Notes: generated from the letters alone by a model not told the origin. A DNA stretch of 64,000 bases from CAZKVJ01 sp964556225 (GCA_964556225.1 CAZKVJ010000001.1:62001-126000), one strand, 5' to 3'; positions 22,140 through 31,283 are shown, counted from the stretch's first letter. Made by a program: numbers and translations.

Positions 22140-23213
22140 GTGGCCGAGCACCTCGACCTCCCCTCGCCGGCCGAGGCGACCGCGGCGATCCGCTCCGCCT
22201 GGGCCGAGCTCGACGACCGTGCGATCCGCGAGTTCCACGAGCTCAGTGCGTTCGTGTCCACCAATCGCGTGTACCGGCTCGTGCTGGCCGACGGCGGGGC
22301 GGTCGTCGCCAAGGTGTCGTCCTATGGCTCGTACTTCCTCTTCGCCGAAGACCACGACCGGTTGCACCGGTGGACCCAGCTCCTGCGCGGCACCCGCTAC
22401 GAGGGGTTCCTCGCCGACGTGCTCGGACGGGCCGGACGGGCCTACACCTGGTACGACGGCATCCGCTGGGTGGCGTTCTACGAGGAGATCCGCCGTGCCG
22501 ATCGCCTGCCCAAGATCCTGACCGAACCGCAGATCGACTGCCTCGCCCAGGAGATGGCCCAGTTCCACGACGCCAGCGCTGCGCTGGCGCCGTCGATCCC
22601 GCCCACGTCCAACTCGGTGAAGCTGAACGCCATCGATCTGCTGGACCAGCTCGCCAGTCCGTTCGCGCCGCGGAACTTCGACCTGCCCCCCGAGGACGTC
22701 GGCGTGCTGTGGCGCCACACGCACGAGTTCCTGATGGGGCTCCAACAGGTGCACTACGACGAGTGGCCGAGGCTCCCGGTGCTCGTCGACTGGAACCTGG
22801 GCAACTTCTCCGTCGCCTTCGAACCGGGTGGCGAGCGGTTCCGGCTGTACTCGCGGTGGGACTACGACTGGTTCCGGGTCGACAGCCGCCTGCTCGACTT
22901 CTACTTCCTGTCGCGGGTGTCCAGCCGCACGGGTGACCGAACGCACTTCACCTATTCGTCCCACACCCTGACCGAGCCCCGCTTCGTGCGCTTCGTGGCC
23001 GCGTACCACGAGGTCTCGCCGCTCAGCGAGCAGGACATCCGCTTCCTGCCCGAGGTGTACCGGTTCTTCCTCCTCAACTACGTCGTGCGCCAGGGCGCCC
23101 GGTTCTTCCGCCCTGACCTGTGCCGGCGCTTCCGGCGCGACACCGCCCGCACCTACCTGCACGAGCTGGGTGCGCTCGACCTGGGTCCTCTGCTTCGAGC
23201 GGTGGGGGCCTGA
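22140..23213 (+). CDS. APH-fold phosphotransferase-like protein
   Basis: 357 aa, GTG start just before EHLDLPSPAEATAAIRSAW. It resembles aminoglycoside/choline kinase-fold proteins. An ATP-site lysine is in VYRLVLADGGAVVAKVSSYGSYFL. The catalytic loop reads VLVDWNLGNFSV, where the usual His-x-Asp is replaced by Val-Asp-Trp. The metal Asp lies in SRWDYDWFRVDSRLLDFYFLSR. The replaced His is unusual but seen in divergent members. The substrate is unknown. It is followed closely by a crotonase gene, but no pathway is evident. Confidence 0.65.
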   Translation: MAEHLDLPSPAEATAAIRSAWAELDDRAIREFHELSAFVSTNRVYRLVLADGGAVVAKVSSYGSYFLFAEDHDRLHRWTQLLRGTRYEGFLADVLGRAGRAYTWYDGIRWVAFYEEIRRADRLPKILTEPQIDCLAQEMAQFHDASAALAPSIPPTSNSVKLNAIDLLDQLASPFAPRNFDLPPEDVGVLWRHTHEFLMGLQQVHYDEWPRLPVLVDWNLGNFSVAFEPGGERFRLYSRWDYDWFRVDSRLLDFYFLSRVSSRTGDRTHFTYSSHTLTEPRFVRFVAAYHEVSPLSEQDIRFLPEVYRFFLLNYVVRQGARFFRPDLCRRFRRDTARTYLHELGALDLGPLLRAVGA

Positions 23214-23231
23214 GGGCGCGAGCATTCCCCC

Positions 23232-24071
23232 ATGGACGACATCGAGGCCGCACCCACCTACTCGGCGATCACCTACGAGGTGCGTGACGCCGTGGGCATC
23301 ATCACCTTGAACCGGCCGGAGCGCCTGAACGCCTGGACCCCGACGATGGCCGCCGAGCAGGCCAATGCCATCATCCGGGCGAACGCCGATCCGAACGTCG
23401 GCGCGATCGTGATGACCGGTGCCGGGCGCGGCTTCTGCGCTGGTGCCGACATGGAGGACACGTTCCGCACCCGCATCGGCGGCGACGACCCGGGCGGCGA
23501 CACCGCACACGGCGTCGGCGGGATGCCGTCCGGGCTCGACTGGGTGGACCTCGTGCGCGCCAGCAAACCGATGGTGGCCGCCGTGAACGGGCCCGCCGTC
23601 GGTGTGGGCGTCACGATGATCCTGCCGATGGACCAGATCGTCGCCTCGATCACCGCCAAGTTCGGTACCGGGTTCATCCGCATGGGGCTGGTGCCGGAGC
23701 TGGCGAGCACCCGGCTCCTCGCCGCCCGCGTCGGCTTCGGCCGGGCGAGCGATCTGTTCCTGTCCGGTCGCCTGATCGGCGCCGAGGAAGCCCACGCGCT
23801 CGGCCTCGCCGACCGGTTGTGCGAGCCCGACCACCTCCTCGACACCGCGCTCGAGGTGGCCACCACGTACGCCGCCAATCCCGACCCCCAGCTGCGGATG
23901 GTGAAGCGCCTCCTGACCGCCCACTCCCTGGGCACCGACCTGCTCGCGGTGCAGCGGGCCGAGCAGGAGCTGCTGGCGCAGTGCTGGACCTCGCCGGAGC
24001 ACGCCGAGGCCGTCTCGGCGTTCCTCGAGAAGCGCCCGCCCGTGTTCCAGCGGTGCGCGCCGGACCGCTGA
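23232..24071 (+). CDS. Enoyl-CoA hydratase/isomerase family protein
   Basis: 279 aa crotonase. Typical segments: GIITLNRPERLNAWTPTMAAE, AIVMTGAGRGFCAGADME (oxyanion hole), VAAVNGPAVGVGVTMILPMD and GFIRMGLVPELASTRLL, with Glu at the catalytic position. It acts on acyl-CoA, probably in fatty acid or amino acid degradation. It starts 18 bases after the APH-like gene and ends 1 base before the ribokinase start. Confidence 0.88.
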   Translation: MDDIEAAPTYSAITYEVRDAVGIITLNRPERLNAWTPTMAAEQANAIIRANADPNVGAIVMTGAGRGFCAGADMEDTFRTRIGGDDPGGDTAHGVGGMPSGLDWVDLVRASKPMVAAVNGPAVGVGVTMILPMDQIVASITAKFGTGFIRMGLVPELASTRLLAARVGFGRASDLFLSGRLIGAEEAHALGLADRLCEPDHLLDTALEVATTYAANPDPQLRMVKRLLTAHSLGTDLLAVQRAEQELLAQCWTSPEHAEAVSAFLEKRPPVFQRCAPDR

Positions 24072-24072
24072 C

Positions 24073-24957
24073 GTGGGTGGGCGGGTCTGCGTCGTCGGCA
24101 GCGCCAACCTCGATCTCGTCGTCGGCGTAGACCGGCTGCCCGCCCCGGGCGAGACCGTCCTCGGGCACGAGTTCGCCGAGCACCCGGGCGGCAAGGGTCT
24201 CAACCAGGCGGTCGCCGCCGCCCGCGCCGGGGCCGCCGTGGCGTTCGTCGGTGCGGTCGGAGTCGATGACGCCGGAGAGCGCCTGCGGCAGGTGATGGCC
24301 GCCGAGGGCATCGACACCCGGGCGGTGGCCACGGTCGAGGTCCCGACGGGCCGGGCGGTGATCGGCGTGGACGCCGAGGGCGAGAACTCCATCGTCGTCG
24401 TGCCCGGCGCCAACGGGTGTCTCGGCGCAGATCTCTCCCCGGTGGCGCTCGAGGTGCTGGCGGCTGCCGACGTCGTGCTCGCCCAGCTCGAGATCCCGAT
24501 GGCCGTCGTCGAGGCTGCGCTGTCCGCCGCACCCCAGGCCGTGACCATCTTGAACCCTGCACCGGCCGGCAGCATCCCGATGAGCGTGCTGCGGCGCTGC
24601 ACCGTGGTGGTGCCGAACGAGCACGAGCTGGGCCTCCTCGGCGGCGTGGAGGCGTTGCGGGCGGGGGGCGTCCCGACCGTCGTGGTCACCCAGGGCCGGC
24701 GGGGTGCTTCGCTGCACGACGACCGGTACGGGGTGGAGCACCGTGTCGAGCCGTTCACGGTGACGGCCGTGGACACGACGGCAGCCGGGGACGCCTTCTG
24801 CGGTGTGCTGGCGGCGCGTCTCGCCGAGGGGGCGGACCTGCTCGAGGCGCTCCGCTGGGCAGCGGCCGCCGGGGCGCTGGCCACCACGACCGCCGGCGCC
24901 GTGGCGTCGCTTCCCTCCCGCAGCGAGGTCGCCCGCCTCCTCAGTGCCGGAACGTGA
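24073..24957 (+). CDS. rbsK: Ribokinase-like PfkB sugar kinase
   Basis: 294 aa. PfkB signatures: VGSANLDLVVGVDRLPAPGE, PGGKGLNQAVAAARAG and the catalytic anion hole VDTTAAGDAFCGVLAARL, plus NEHELGLLGG and VVTQGRRGASL. Phosphorylates ribose or a related sugar or nucleoside. The GTG start is right after the crotonase stop. Its last 17 bases overlap the convergent prmA gene. No ribose transporter is nearby, so substrate assignment is by similarity. Confidence 0.85.
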   Translation: MGGRVCVVGSANLDLVVGVDRLPAPGETVLGHEFAEHPGGKGLNQAVAAARAGAAVAFVGAVGVDDAGERLRQVMAAEGIDTRAVATVEVPTGRAVIGVDAEGENSIVVVPGANGCLGADLSPVALEVLAAADVVLAQLEIPMAVVEAALSAAPQAVTILNPAPAGSIPMSVLRRCTVVVPNEHELGLLGGVEALRAGGVPTVVVTQGRRGASLHDDRYGVEHRVEPFTVTAVDTTAAGDAFCGVLAARLAEGADLLEALRWAAAAGALATTTAGAVASLPSRSEVARLLSAGT

Positions 24958-25765
24958 GCGCCGCCCAACCGTCGCGCTCGCGGCGGTCGACCAGCTGCAT
25001 CGGGGCCACCGCCTCGATCACGTGGTCGTGACGATCGACGAGCACGCCGCTGGCGATCAGCACCCCGCTGGGGCCGACGAGGCGGCAAAGGTCGCCGGCC
25101 AGCTCGACCAGCGTCGGGGCGAGGATGTTCGCCACCACCACGTCGTAGGGGCCTGCCACCGAGGCGATGGGCTCGGACGTCGCCACGACTCGCCCCTCGA
25201 CCCCGTTCCGGGCGGCGTTGGCCGCTGTGGCTTCGAGCGCGGCGGGCGAGATGTCGAGCCCATCGGCGCGAGCGGCACCGAGCAGGCATGCGGCGATGGC
25301 GAGCACGCCGCTGCCGCAGCCGACGTCGAGCACCGTGGCGCCGGGGAAGAGCGCGGAACGCAGCGCCCGCAGGCTGAGCACCGTCGTGGGGTGGTCGCCG
25401 AGCCCGAACGCCGCGCCTGGCTCGATGCGCACCACGGTGGTGCCGGCAGGGAAGCTCACGTCCAGCCAGGCCGGCGCGATGACCAGGTCGCGCTCGACCC
25501 AGGTGGGCCGGGCGTGCTGGCGCCAGGTGTCGACCACGGACTCGTCGATGTGCACCAGGCGCCAGGTCCAGCGTTGCGGGAAGCCGTCGGTGACCCGGCG
25601 CACGGCCGCAGGGTCCGGGCCGAGCGACGTCCACAGCTCGACCAGGTGGTCCTCGGTGCCGCCGCCGGAGTCGCGCTCCTCGACTGCCAGGACCCCCGCC
25701 GCCCAGAGGGCGTCCGACGCCAGCTCCACCTCCGAAGCGGGCACGGTGACCACCAGCGCCAGCAC
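24941..25765 (-). CDS. prmA: Ribosomal protein L11 methyltransferase (PrmA-like)
   Basis: 274 aa. N-terminal substrate-binding part starts LALVVTVPASEVELASDAL. The class I SAM domain has EPGAAFGLGDHPTTVLSLRAL, VLDVGCGSGVLAIAACLLGA and VVVANILAPTLVELAGDL, the last being the NxxA/NILA-type motif of PrmA. It trimethylates L11. The GTG lies 3 bases after the carbonic-anhydrase-like gene, so they are co-transcribed. Confidence 0.88.
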   Translation of the reverse strand: MLALVVTVPASEVELASDALWAAGVLAVEERDSGGGTEDHLVELWTSLGPDPAAVRRVTDGFPQRWTWRLVHIDESVVDTWRQHARPTWVERDLVIAPAWLDVSFPAGTTVVRIEPGAAFGLGDHPTTVLSLRALRSALFPGATVLDVGCGSGVLAIAACLLGAARADGLDISPAALEATAANAARNGVEGRVVATSEPIASVAGPYDVVVANILAPTLVELAGDLCRLVGPSGVLIASGVLVDRHDHVIEAVAPMQLVDRRERDGWAALTFRH

Positions 25766-25767
25766 CG

Positions 25768-26286
25768 TCAGCCCACCCGCCGGAGGCCCGCACGGAACCG
25801 GGCGGTCTTGGCGACGTAGCTGGCCACGCCGGACTCGATCTCCTCCGGGCGGGCCCGCCCCTCCTTCACCACGGCCGGTGTCCCCACGGCCAGCGCTCGG
25901 GCGGGGACGTCGACGCCGTTGAGCACCACTGCGTTGGCCGCCACGATCGCACCGGTGTGCACGACGACACGGTGCAGCACGATCGAGCCGGACCCGATGA
26001 GCACGCCGGACTCGACGATGCACCCCTCCAAGTGGGCGAGGTGCCCGATGACGCAGTCGTCGCCGATGCGCGTCGGGTGGGCTGGGGTGGTGTGGATGAC
26101 GCAGTTGTCCTGGATGGACGTCCGCTCTCCGACGGTGATCGTGCCGTCGTCGCCGCGGAGCACGGCGCCCGGCCACACCGAGCTCTGGGCGCCGATGGAC
26201 ACCGACCCGATGACGACGGCGTCGGGGTGCACGAAGGCATCCGGGTGGATGGTGGGGACCTGGTCGTCGAGCGCGTAGATCGGCAC
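25768..26286 (-). CDS. Gamma-carbonic anhydrase family protein
   Basis: 172 aa left-handed beta-helix with hexapeptide repeats. Metal ligands His65, His82 and His85 are in VIHTTP and GHLAHLEGC; Arg and Gln of VLRGDDG and SIQDN are also present. The C-terminal helix follows GTPAVVKEGR. GTG start. It could hydrate CO2 or be a related YrdA/PaaY-type protein. It shares an operon with prmA. Confidence 0.88.
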   Translation of the reverse strand: MPIYALDDQVPTIHPDAFVHPDAVVIGSVSIGAQSSVWPGAVLRGDDGTITVGERTSIQDNCVIHTTPAHPTRIGDDCVIGHLAHLEGCIVESGVLIGSGSIVLHRVVVHTGAIVAANAVVLNGVDVPARALAVGTPAVVKEGRARPEEIESGVASYVAKTARFRAGLRRVG

Positions 26287-26351
26287 GTCCGCACCGTACT
26301 GGCGCCGGCTCGGTGGAGCGCGATGGCACGCAGCCGGTACCGTTGCAGACC

Positions 26352-27746
26352 ATGTCCCGCAGGATGGAGATCGAGCTGACCAGCGCGCGTCCGGATGGTT
26401 CCTGGACGTGGCGCGCGGCCGGCGCCCGTGAGCCCAAGGGGGTGCTCGACGGGTCGCTGCTCCCGGCGGGAACGAAGGCCGGCGATGTCGTCAGGGTTGA
26501 AGCCGATGCCGGCATCGACGGCATCGTCGTGACCAGCGTGCTGCCGTCGAAGGAGAAGCCGGCTCGCACGGACGTGCTCGCGCTGCTGCCGAGCGAGCGG
26601 CCGTTCGAGGGGGTCACCTCCCAGCTGGCCACCCGGGAGCGGGGCGAGCGCCGGCCGCGACGAGACGGCGAGCGCGGCGAGCGGCCCCGGCGGGATGCGG
26701 ACCGCGGCCAGCGGCCCGGCGGCGAGCGACGCGACCGGCCGGAGCGGCGCGACCGGCCGCCGCGCGCCGAGGGCGAGCAGCGCCGTGAACGCCGGCCCCG
26801 CCCGAGCTTCACTCCCCCGCCCGAGCTGCCGCAGCGGCCCAAGCCCAAGCGCTTGAAGCCGGGGCGAAGCCATCGCAACTCGGTGCTCGCTGAGCTGCCC
26901 GAGGCCCAGCGTCCGGTCGCCGAGCGAGCGCTCCAAGGCGGTGTGCCGGCCGTGCGCCAGGCCGTCCAGGAGCAGAACGAGCGTCTTCGGGCCGAGGGCA
27001 AGGAGGAGATCCCCGCCGAGGGCCTCGTCACCATGGCCGAGCAGCTCCTTCCCCGCCTGCGGGTGGCGGAGTGGCTCGACCGGGCCGAGGCCGCCGAGCG
27101 TGATCTCGCTGAGCTGGATCTGCGCGATCTGCGCTCCGTGGTCGCGGCGTCGGAGGACCCCGTCGTGGCGCGTGACGAGAGCACCCGGGAGATCGCGGCC
27201 CGTCTCAAGCAGTCACTGGTCGACAAGCAGGAGCACGAGCTCCAGCTGTGGCTCGGGGACATCGACGCAGCGCTCGAGGTCGGGCGGGTGATCCGGGCGC
27301 TGAAGCTCTCGGCGCAACCGCCCAAGGCGGGCGTGCCGTTCCCGGCCGAGCTGGCGACGCGCCTGGCACAGTCGGCGTCGGCGTCGCTGAGCGCCGACGC
27401 GACGGGCGAGCGGTGGTCAGCCGTGCTCGAAGCGGCGGCGTTCTCGCCGGTGCGCACGCACGTCGAGGTCACCAGCCGCCCCGACCACCCCGGCGACGAC
27501 CTGCTGGCCACCGTGCGCCGTCTGGCTGGCCTGTTGCCCCAGATCGCGGCGGCGTTCGGCATCGAGCCTCCGCCGCCCGGCAAGGCGATGCCTCGGCCGC
27601 TGCGGCCGACCCGACCCGCGAAGGCGCCGGCCGAGCAGCCGGCCCGCACCCGACCGGTGCCGCCGCCCCCGCCCGCCCCGCCGCGTCCGGTCGAGGCGGC
27701 GCCGGAGGTCGGATCGACCCCGGAGGCCGACCCCGTCGCCGAGTGA
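26352..27746 (+). CDS. Hypothetical protein with Arg/Glu/Gly/Asp-rich linker
   Basis: 464 aa. Residues about 1-80 form a small beta domain (MEIELTSARPDGSWTWRAAG, GTKAGDVVRVEADAGIDGIVV). Residues about 95-170 are a long RGERRPRRD-type low-complexity stretch, as in RNA-binding RGG-like proteins. Then comes a helical region (LPEAQRPVAERALQGGVPAV, LLPRLRVAEWLDRAEAAERD, LKQSLVDKQEHELQLWLGDI) and a Pro-rich end. The family was not recognised by name. It may bind nucleic acid or ribosomes, judged by the basic linker alone. Confidence 0.65.
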   Translation: MSRRMEIELTSARPDGSWTWRAAGAREPKGVLDGSLLPAGTKAGDVVRVEADAGIDGIVVTSVLPSKEKPARTDVLALLPSERPFEGVTSQLATRERGERRPRRDGERGERPRRDADRGQRPGGERRDRPERRDRPPRAEGEQRRERRPRPSFTPPPELPQRPKPKRLKPGRSHRNSVLAELPEAQRPVAERALQGGVPAVRQAVQEQNERLRAEGKEEIPAEGLVTMAEQLLPRLRVAEWLDRAEAAERDLAELDLRDLRSVVAASEDPVVARDESTREIAARLKQSLVDKQEHELQLWLGDIDAALEVGRVIRALKLSAQPPKAGVPFPAELATRLAQSASASLSADATGERWSAVLEAAAFSPVRTHVEVTSRPDHPGDDLLATVRRLAGLLPQIAAAFGIEPPPPGKAMPRPLRPTRPAKAPAEQPARTRPVPPPPPAPPRPVEAAPEVGSTPEADPVAE

Positions 27747-27789
27747 CGATTCGTCGTCCTGGCGAGCCCACCCCCTACCATCTCGCAGC

Positions 27790-28584
27790 ATGCCCGATGA
27801 CGCTGCGAAGGTGCGCTACGAGACCCGGGGGCGCGTCGCGCTCCTCACGCTGAACCGGCCCGAGGCCCGCAACGCCATCAACGGCGACGTGGCGCAGGCG
27901 ATGGAGGCGGCGGTCGACCAGATGGAGGCCGATCCCGACGTGTGGATCGGGGTGCTCCGCGCGAACACGGAGGGCCAGGAGCGGCCGGTGTTCTGCGCCG
28001 GTGCCGACCTCAAGGCGATCAACAGCGGCGACGCGGCGCAGCTCAACACCCCGCGGGGCGGCTTCGCGGGCTTCGTGTACCGCGAGCGCCGCAAGCCGGT
28101 CATCGTCGCCGTCGATGGACTCGCCACGGCCGGTGGCTGCGAGATCGTCCTGGCCTGCGACATGGTCGTCGCCACCACCCGGTCGTCGTTCGGCCTGGCC
28201 GAGGTGAAGCGCAACCTCATCGCTGCTGCCGGCGGGCTCTTCCGCCTGCCGCGCGCGATCGGACAGGCGGCGGCGATGGAGGTGATCCTCACCGGCGAGC
28301 CCTTGCCGGCGGAGCGGGCGTACCACCTCGGCCTCGTCACCCGGCTGGTCGAGCCGGGTGCGGCGGTCGATGCCGCGATCGAGCTGGCGAACAAGATCTG
28401 TGAGAACGCGCCACTCGCGGTTTGGGCGAGCCGGCGGGTCGTGCTCGCCGCCGCGCACGAGAGCGACGACGTGCTCAAGCAGATGACCAACCGCGAGTTC
28501 GCAGCCGTGATGGCCTCCGAGGACACCAAGGAAGGCCTCACCGCCTTCATCGAAAAGCGCGCTCCCAACTGGAAGGGCCGCTGA
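27790..28584 (+). CDS. Enoyl-CoA hydratase (crotonase family)
   Basis: 264 aa. Motifs: VALLTLNRPEARNAINGDVAQ, PVFCAGADLKAINSGD (oxyanion hole), VDGLATAGGCEIVLACDMVV and FGLAEVKRNLIAAAGGLFRL with the catalytic Glu. It is closer to fatty-acid-type EchA than the paralogue at 23232. It starts 43 bases after the hypothetical gene and converges on the CoA-disulfide reductase gene. Confidence 0.9.
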   Translation: MPDDAAKVRYETRGRVALLTLNRPEARNAINGDVAQAMEAAVDQMEADPDVWIGVLRANTEGQERPVFCAGADLKAINSGDAAQLNTPRGGFAGFVYRERRKPVIVAVDGLATAGGCEIVLACDMVVATTRSSFGLAEVKRNLIAAAGGLFRLPRAIGQAAAMEVILTGEPLPAERAYHLGLVTRLVEPGAAVDAAIELANKICENAPLAVWASRRVVLAAAHESDDVLKQMTNREFAAVMASEDTKEGLTAFIEKRAPNWKGR

Positions 28585-28596
28585 CGGCCCGAGCGC

Positions 28597-29952
28597 TCAC
28601 ACCAGCTTCAGACCTTCGCGGGCGGCGATCGCCACAGGGTCCCACACCGGCGAGAACGGCGGCGCGTAGGCCAGGTCGGCGTCGAGGAGGTCTTGCAGCG
28701 TCCACTGGGCGGCGATCGCCACCGCGCAGGTGTCGATGCGCTTGCCCGCACCGGGTCCACCGAGGATCTGGGCACCGAGCACTCGGGCAGTCCCCCGCTC
28801 GGCCAGGAGCCGGACCGTTATCGGCGACGCGCCCGGGTAGTAGTGGGCGCGCGTGCTGGCGTCGATGGTGATCGCCACGGCGTCGAAGCCGGCGCGAGTG
28901 GCCTCGTCGCTCGACGCGCCCGTTCGGGCGATCTCCAGCTCGCCGAAGCGGGTGATCGCCGTGCCGAGCACGCCCGGGAAGCGGGCGTCTCCCCCGCCCA
29001 GGTTGATCCCCGCAACCCGCGCCTGCTTGTTGGCGTAGGTCCCGAGGGGGACGTGCACCCGCTCTCCCGTGACCAGGTGCTGCGTCTCGGTGCAGTCGCC
29101 TGCCGCGTAGACCCCCTCGGCCGAGGTGCGCTGGTGGTCGTCGACCCGGATCGCGCCACGGACTCCGAGCTCGAGGCCGGCCGCCCCGGCCAGATCGCTG
29201 TTCGGGGCGGTCCCGATCCCGAGGATCACGAGATCGGCCTCGACGGTGCCGGTGGCGGTGTGCACGGCGCCGGGCTCGAACCCCACCACCTCGGCGCCGG
29301 TGCGCAGGTCGACACCGCCGGCACACACGGCCTCGGCCACGCGCCCGGCCAGGTCCGGGTCCAGGATGGCAAGGGGCTGGTCGAGGCGTTCGAGCACGAC
29401 GGTGGGGATCTCGCGACGGGCCAGCGCCTCGGCCATCTCGATCCCGATGAACCCGCTCCCCACCACGACCACCCGCAGACCGCCGGTGGCGGCGAGGCGC
29501 GCCAGGCGCTGGGCGTCGTCGAGCGTGTGGACCCCGTGCACCATGTCGAGGTCGATGCCGGGCAGGGGCGGTCGCATGGGCCGGCCCCCGGTGCCGATCA
29601 GCAACCGGTCGAAGTCGAGGTGGTACCTCGTGTCGGCCTCGACGTCGCGCACCTCGACCCGGCGGCGGTCGAGGTCGATGGCGGTCGCCTCGCTGGAGGT
29701 GCGCAGGTCCATGCCCGAGCGTCGATGGGCCTCGGGGCTGCGGGCGACCAGGGCGTTCACGTCGTCGCCGAGCTCGCCGCCGACGAAGAACGGGATGCCG
29801 CACGCGGCGTAGCTCGTCCACCGGCTGCGCTCGAGCACCACGACCTCGTCCTGTGGGCGACCCTTGCGGATCTGTGACACGGCGGCCATCCCACCGGCGT
29901 CTCCGCCGATCACGACCACGCGTTCCGACCCTGACCGACCAGCTTCGCTCAT
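28597..29952 (-). CDS. CoA-disulfide reductase-like FAD/NAD(P) oxidoreductase
   Basis: 451 aa. FAD Rossmann motif VVVIGGDAGGMAAVSQIRK and redox Cys51 in SYAACGIPFFVGGEL, the single active-site Cys that forms a mixed disulfide with CoA. The second nucleotide motif is VVVVGSGFIGIEMAEAL; GVYAAGDCTET closes the FAD site; dimer domain at the C-terminus (HYYPGASPITVRLL). It could be CoA-disulfide reductase or a close NADH oxidase/persulfide reductase. The ATG at 29952 is preferred to a GTG 9 bases upstream. Confidence 0.85.
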   Translation of the reverse strand: MSEAGRSGSERVVVIGGDAGGMAAVSQIRKGRPQDEVVVLERSRWTSYAACGIPFFVGGELGDDVNALVARSPEAHRRSGMDLRTSSEATAIDLDRRRVEVRDVEADTRYHLDFDRLLIGTGGRPMRPPLPGIDLDMVHGVHTLDDAQRLARLAATGGLRVVVVGSGFIGIEMAEALARREIPTVVLERLDQPLAILDPDLAGRVAEAVCAGGVDLRTGAEVVGFEPGAVHTATGTVEADLVILGIGTAPNSDLAGAAGLELGVRGAIRVDDHQRTSAEGVYAAGDCTETQHLVTGERVHVPLGTYANKQARVAGINLGGGDARFPGVLGTAITRFGELEIARTGASSDEATRAGFDAVAITIDASTRAHYYPGASPITVRLLAERGTARVLGAQILGGPGAGKRIDTCAVAIAAQWTLQDLLDADLAYAPPFSPVWDPVAIAAREGLKLV

Positions 29953-29982
29953 ACCCCCCACCCTATCGGCGCGGCGTGGCCG

Positions 29983-30441
29983 TCACCGAGCCAGCGGGCG
30001 GGACAGGACGATCAGGCGTGCCACCACGCCCGCCCGCTCGAACAGGTTCTTCGTGAGGCGATCGCCCGGGAGCGCGAACGCGTCGAGCGCGCCGGCGCCG
30101 GCCGCGACGAGCGCTTCGAGCGCCGCGTCGACCAGCGCTTCGCCAAGCCCCAGCTCGCGTGCCCCACTGGTGACGAAGACCTGCGTCACGACGCCCGTCC
30201 CTCCTGCCCTCGCCGGCAGCTCGAGCGCCAGGTACCCGACGGGGACCTCGTCGACGAGGGCGAGCCACGCCACCGTGGCATCGCCGTCGACCCATTGGAT
30301 CCACCCCTGGGCGAGCGGCGGGTGGTCGGCGAGGACGCGGGGCCCGCCCCGCAGCTCGGCTGCGGCCGTCCGGGCCTCGGCCTCGAGCGCGGTGAGGGCC
30401 GCGACGTCGATCGGCGTCGCCCGCCGCACGGCGAGGTCCAT
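29983..30441 (-). CDS. GNAT-family N-acetyltransferase
   Basis: 152 aa. Opens MDLAVRRATPIDVAALTALE, with the acetyl-CoA loop VFVTSGARELGLGEALVDAALE, a variant of the Q/RxxGxG/A motif. The C-terminal ALPGDRLTKNLFERAGVVAR is typical. The acceptor is unknown. Its ATG overlaps the preceding stop by one base (TGATG), so it is coupled to the 79-aa gene upstream. Confidence 0.8.
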   Translation of the reverse strand: MDLAVRRATPIDVAALTALEAEARTAAAELRGGPRVLADHPPLAQGWIQWVDGDATVAWLALVDEVPVGYLALELPARAGGTGVVTQVFVTSGARELGLGEALVDAALEALVAAGAGALDAFALPGDRLTKNLFERAGVVARLIVLSRPLAR

Positions 30442-30680
30442 CAGCCCGTCCCGCGGCGGGCGTCGACGGCTTGATCGATGCGCCGCTTCAGCAACATCTG
30501 ACCCTGCTGCACGGTGAGCCGCCCGACGAGGCGGTACAGCTGCACCCGTTGCTCGACCCGTCGCTGCTCCGCCCGGAGGCGGTCGTGGAGCACTGCTGCC
30601 AGCCCGATCGGAGCGAAGAGGACCAGCTCGACCGGGTTCGGCAGCCCGGCGGGCGGCGGCTCGGGCTCGGGGTGCGTCAT
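30441..30680 (-). CDS. Small conserved-looking hypothetical protein
   Basis: 79 aa. Pro-rich start (MTHPEPEPPPAGLPNPVEL), a hydrophobic patch LVLFAPIGLAAVLHD, and a basic helix with many Arg and Gln (RRVEQRVQLYRLVGRL). It may be peripherally membrane-associated. The family was not recognised. It lies between the DUF4193 gene (12-base gap) and the GNAT gene (1-base overlap). Confidence 0.6.
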   Translation of the reverse strand: MTHPEPEPPPAGLPNPVELVLFAPIGLAAVLHDRLRAEQRRVEQRVQLYRLVGRLTVQQGQMLLKRRIDQAVDARRGTG

Positions 30681-30692
30681 GTCATCTCGTGC

Positions 30693-31187
30693 TCAGGAGA
30701 AGATGGGGCAGTCGTCGTCGCCGACTGGGCAGACCGGGGCGCCGGCCCGCACCAGCAGGAAGCACGACGGGCACAGCTGCTCGTCGGCCCGCTTCGGCTG
30801 CAGCCGATCACCCGGCTCGGCCCGATCCTCGGGCTCCTCGTCCTCGTCCTCGTCCTCGGCGGACTCGTCGGCGGCGACCAAGCGGTCCTTCAGGATCGTG
30901 TCGAGGTCGGCTTCGACGTCGTCGGGCGTGAGGAGATCCTCGTCCTCGTCCTCGTCCTCGGCGACGGGCCGCCGGACCGGGCGCTCCTCTTCCTCCTCTT
31001 CCTCCTCATCCTCCTCGTCGCCGACGAGCTCGTCGTCGTCGTCCTCGGCGAGCTCCTCGAAGTCGTCGTCTTCGATGAGCTCGTCGTCGATGTCGTCGGG
31101 CTCGATGTCGTCGCCCTCTTCGAGATCGGCCTCGAACTCCTCGTCAGGTTCGAAGTCCTCGCCGTCGGTCTCGATGTCGTCGGCCAT
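30693..31187 (-). CDS. Acidic DUF4193-like zinc-ribbon protein
   Basis: 164 aa, over a third Asp or Glu, in long runs. The C-terminal end KRADEQLCPSCFLLVRAGAP with later VCPVGDDDCP matches the DUF4193 pattern (QADEFTCSSCFL), an actinobacterial family of unknown role. The acidic region is longer than usual. AAGGA upstream of the ATG at 31187 supports the start. It may be a nucleic-acid mimic or a chaperone-like acidic protein. Confidence 0.75.
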   Translation of the reverse strand: MADDIETDGEDFEPDEEFEADLEEGDDIEPDDIDDELIEDDDFEELAEDDDDELVGDEEDEEEEEEEERPVRRPVAEDEDEDEDLLTPDDVEADLDTILKDRLVAADESAEDEDEDEEPEDRAEPGDRLQPKRADEQLCPSCFLLVRAGAPVCPVGDDDCPIFS

Positions 31188-31283
31188 CGTGTGGTCCTTC
31201 CGTGCTCGTCCGGGGGGCAGACCCGCGCGGGCGGGCACCCTAGCCGCGGGATCGGGCCGTCGGACTCCTCCGTGTGAGGTCCG

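Noticed and set aside
22053..25793. 1246-residue minus-strand open frame
   Set aside because: It runs antisense to the APH-like, crotonase and ribokinase genes and only contains real sequence in no part; composition is that of a shadow frame.
30930..31180. CTC/GTC trinucleotide repeat region
   Set aside because: It is the coding sequence for Asp/Glu runs of the DUF4193-like protein.
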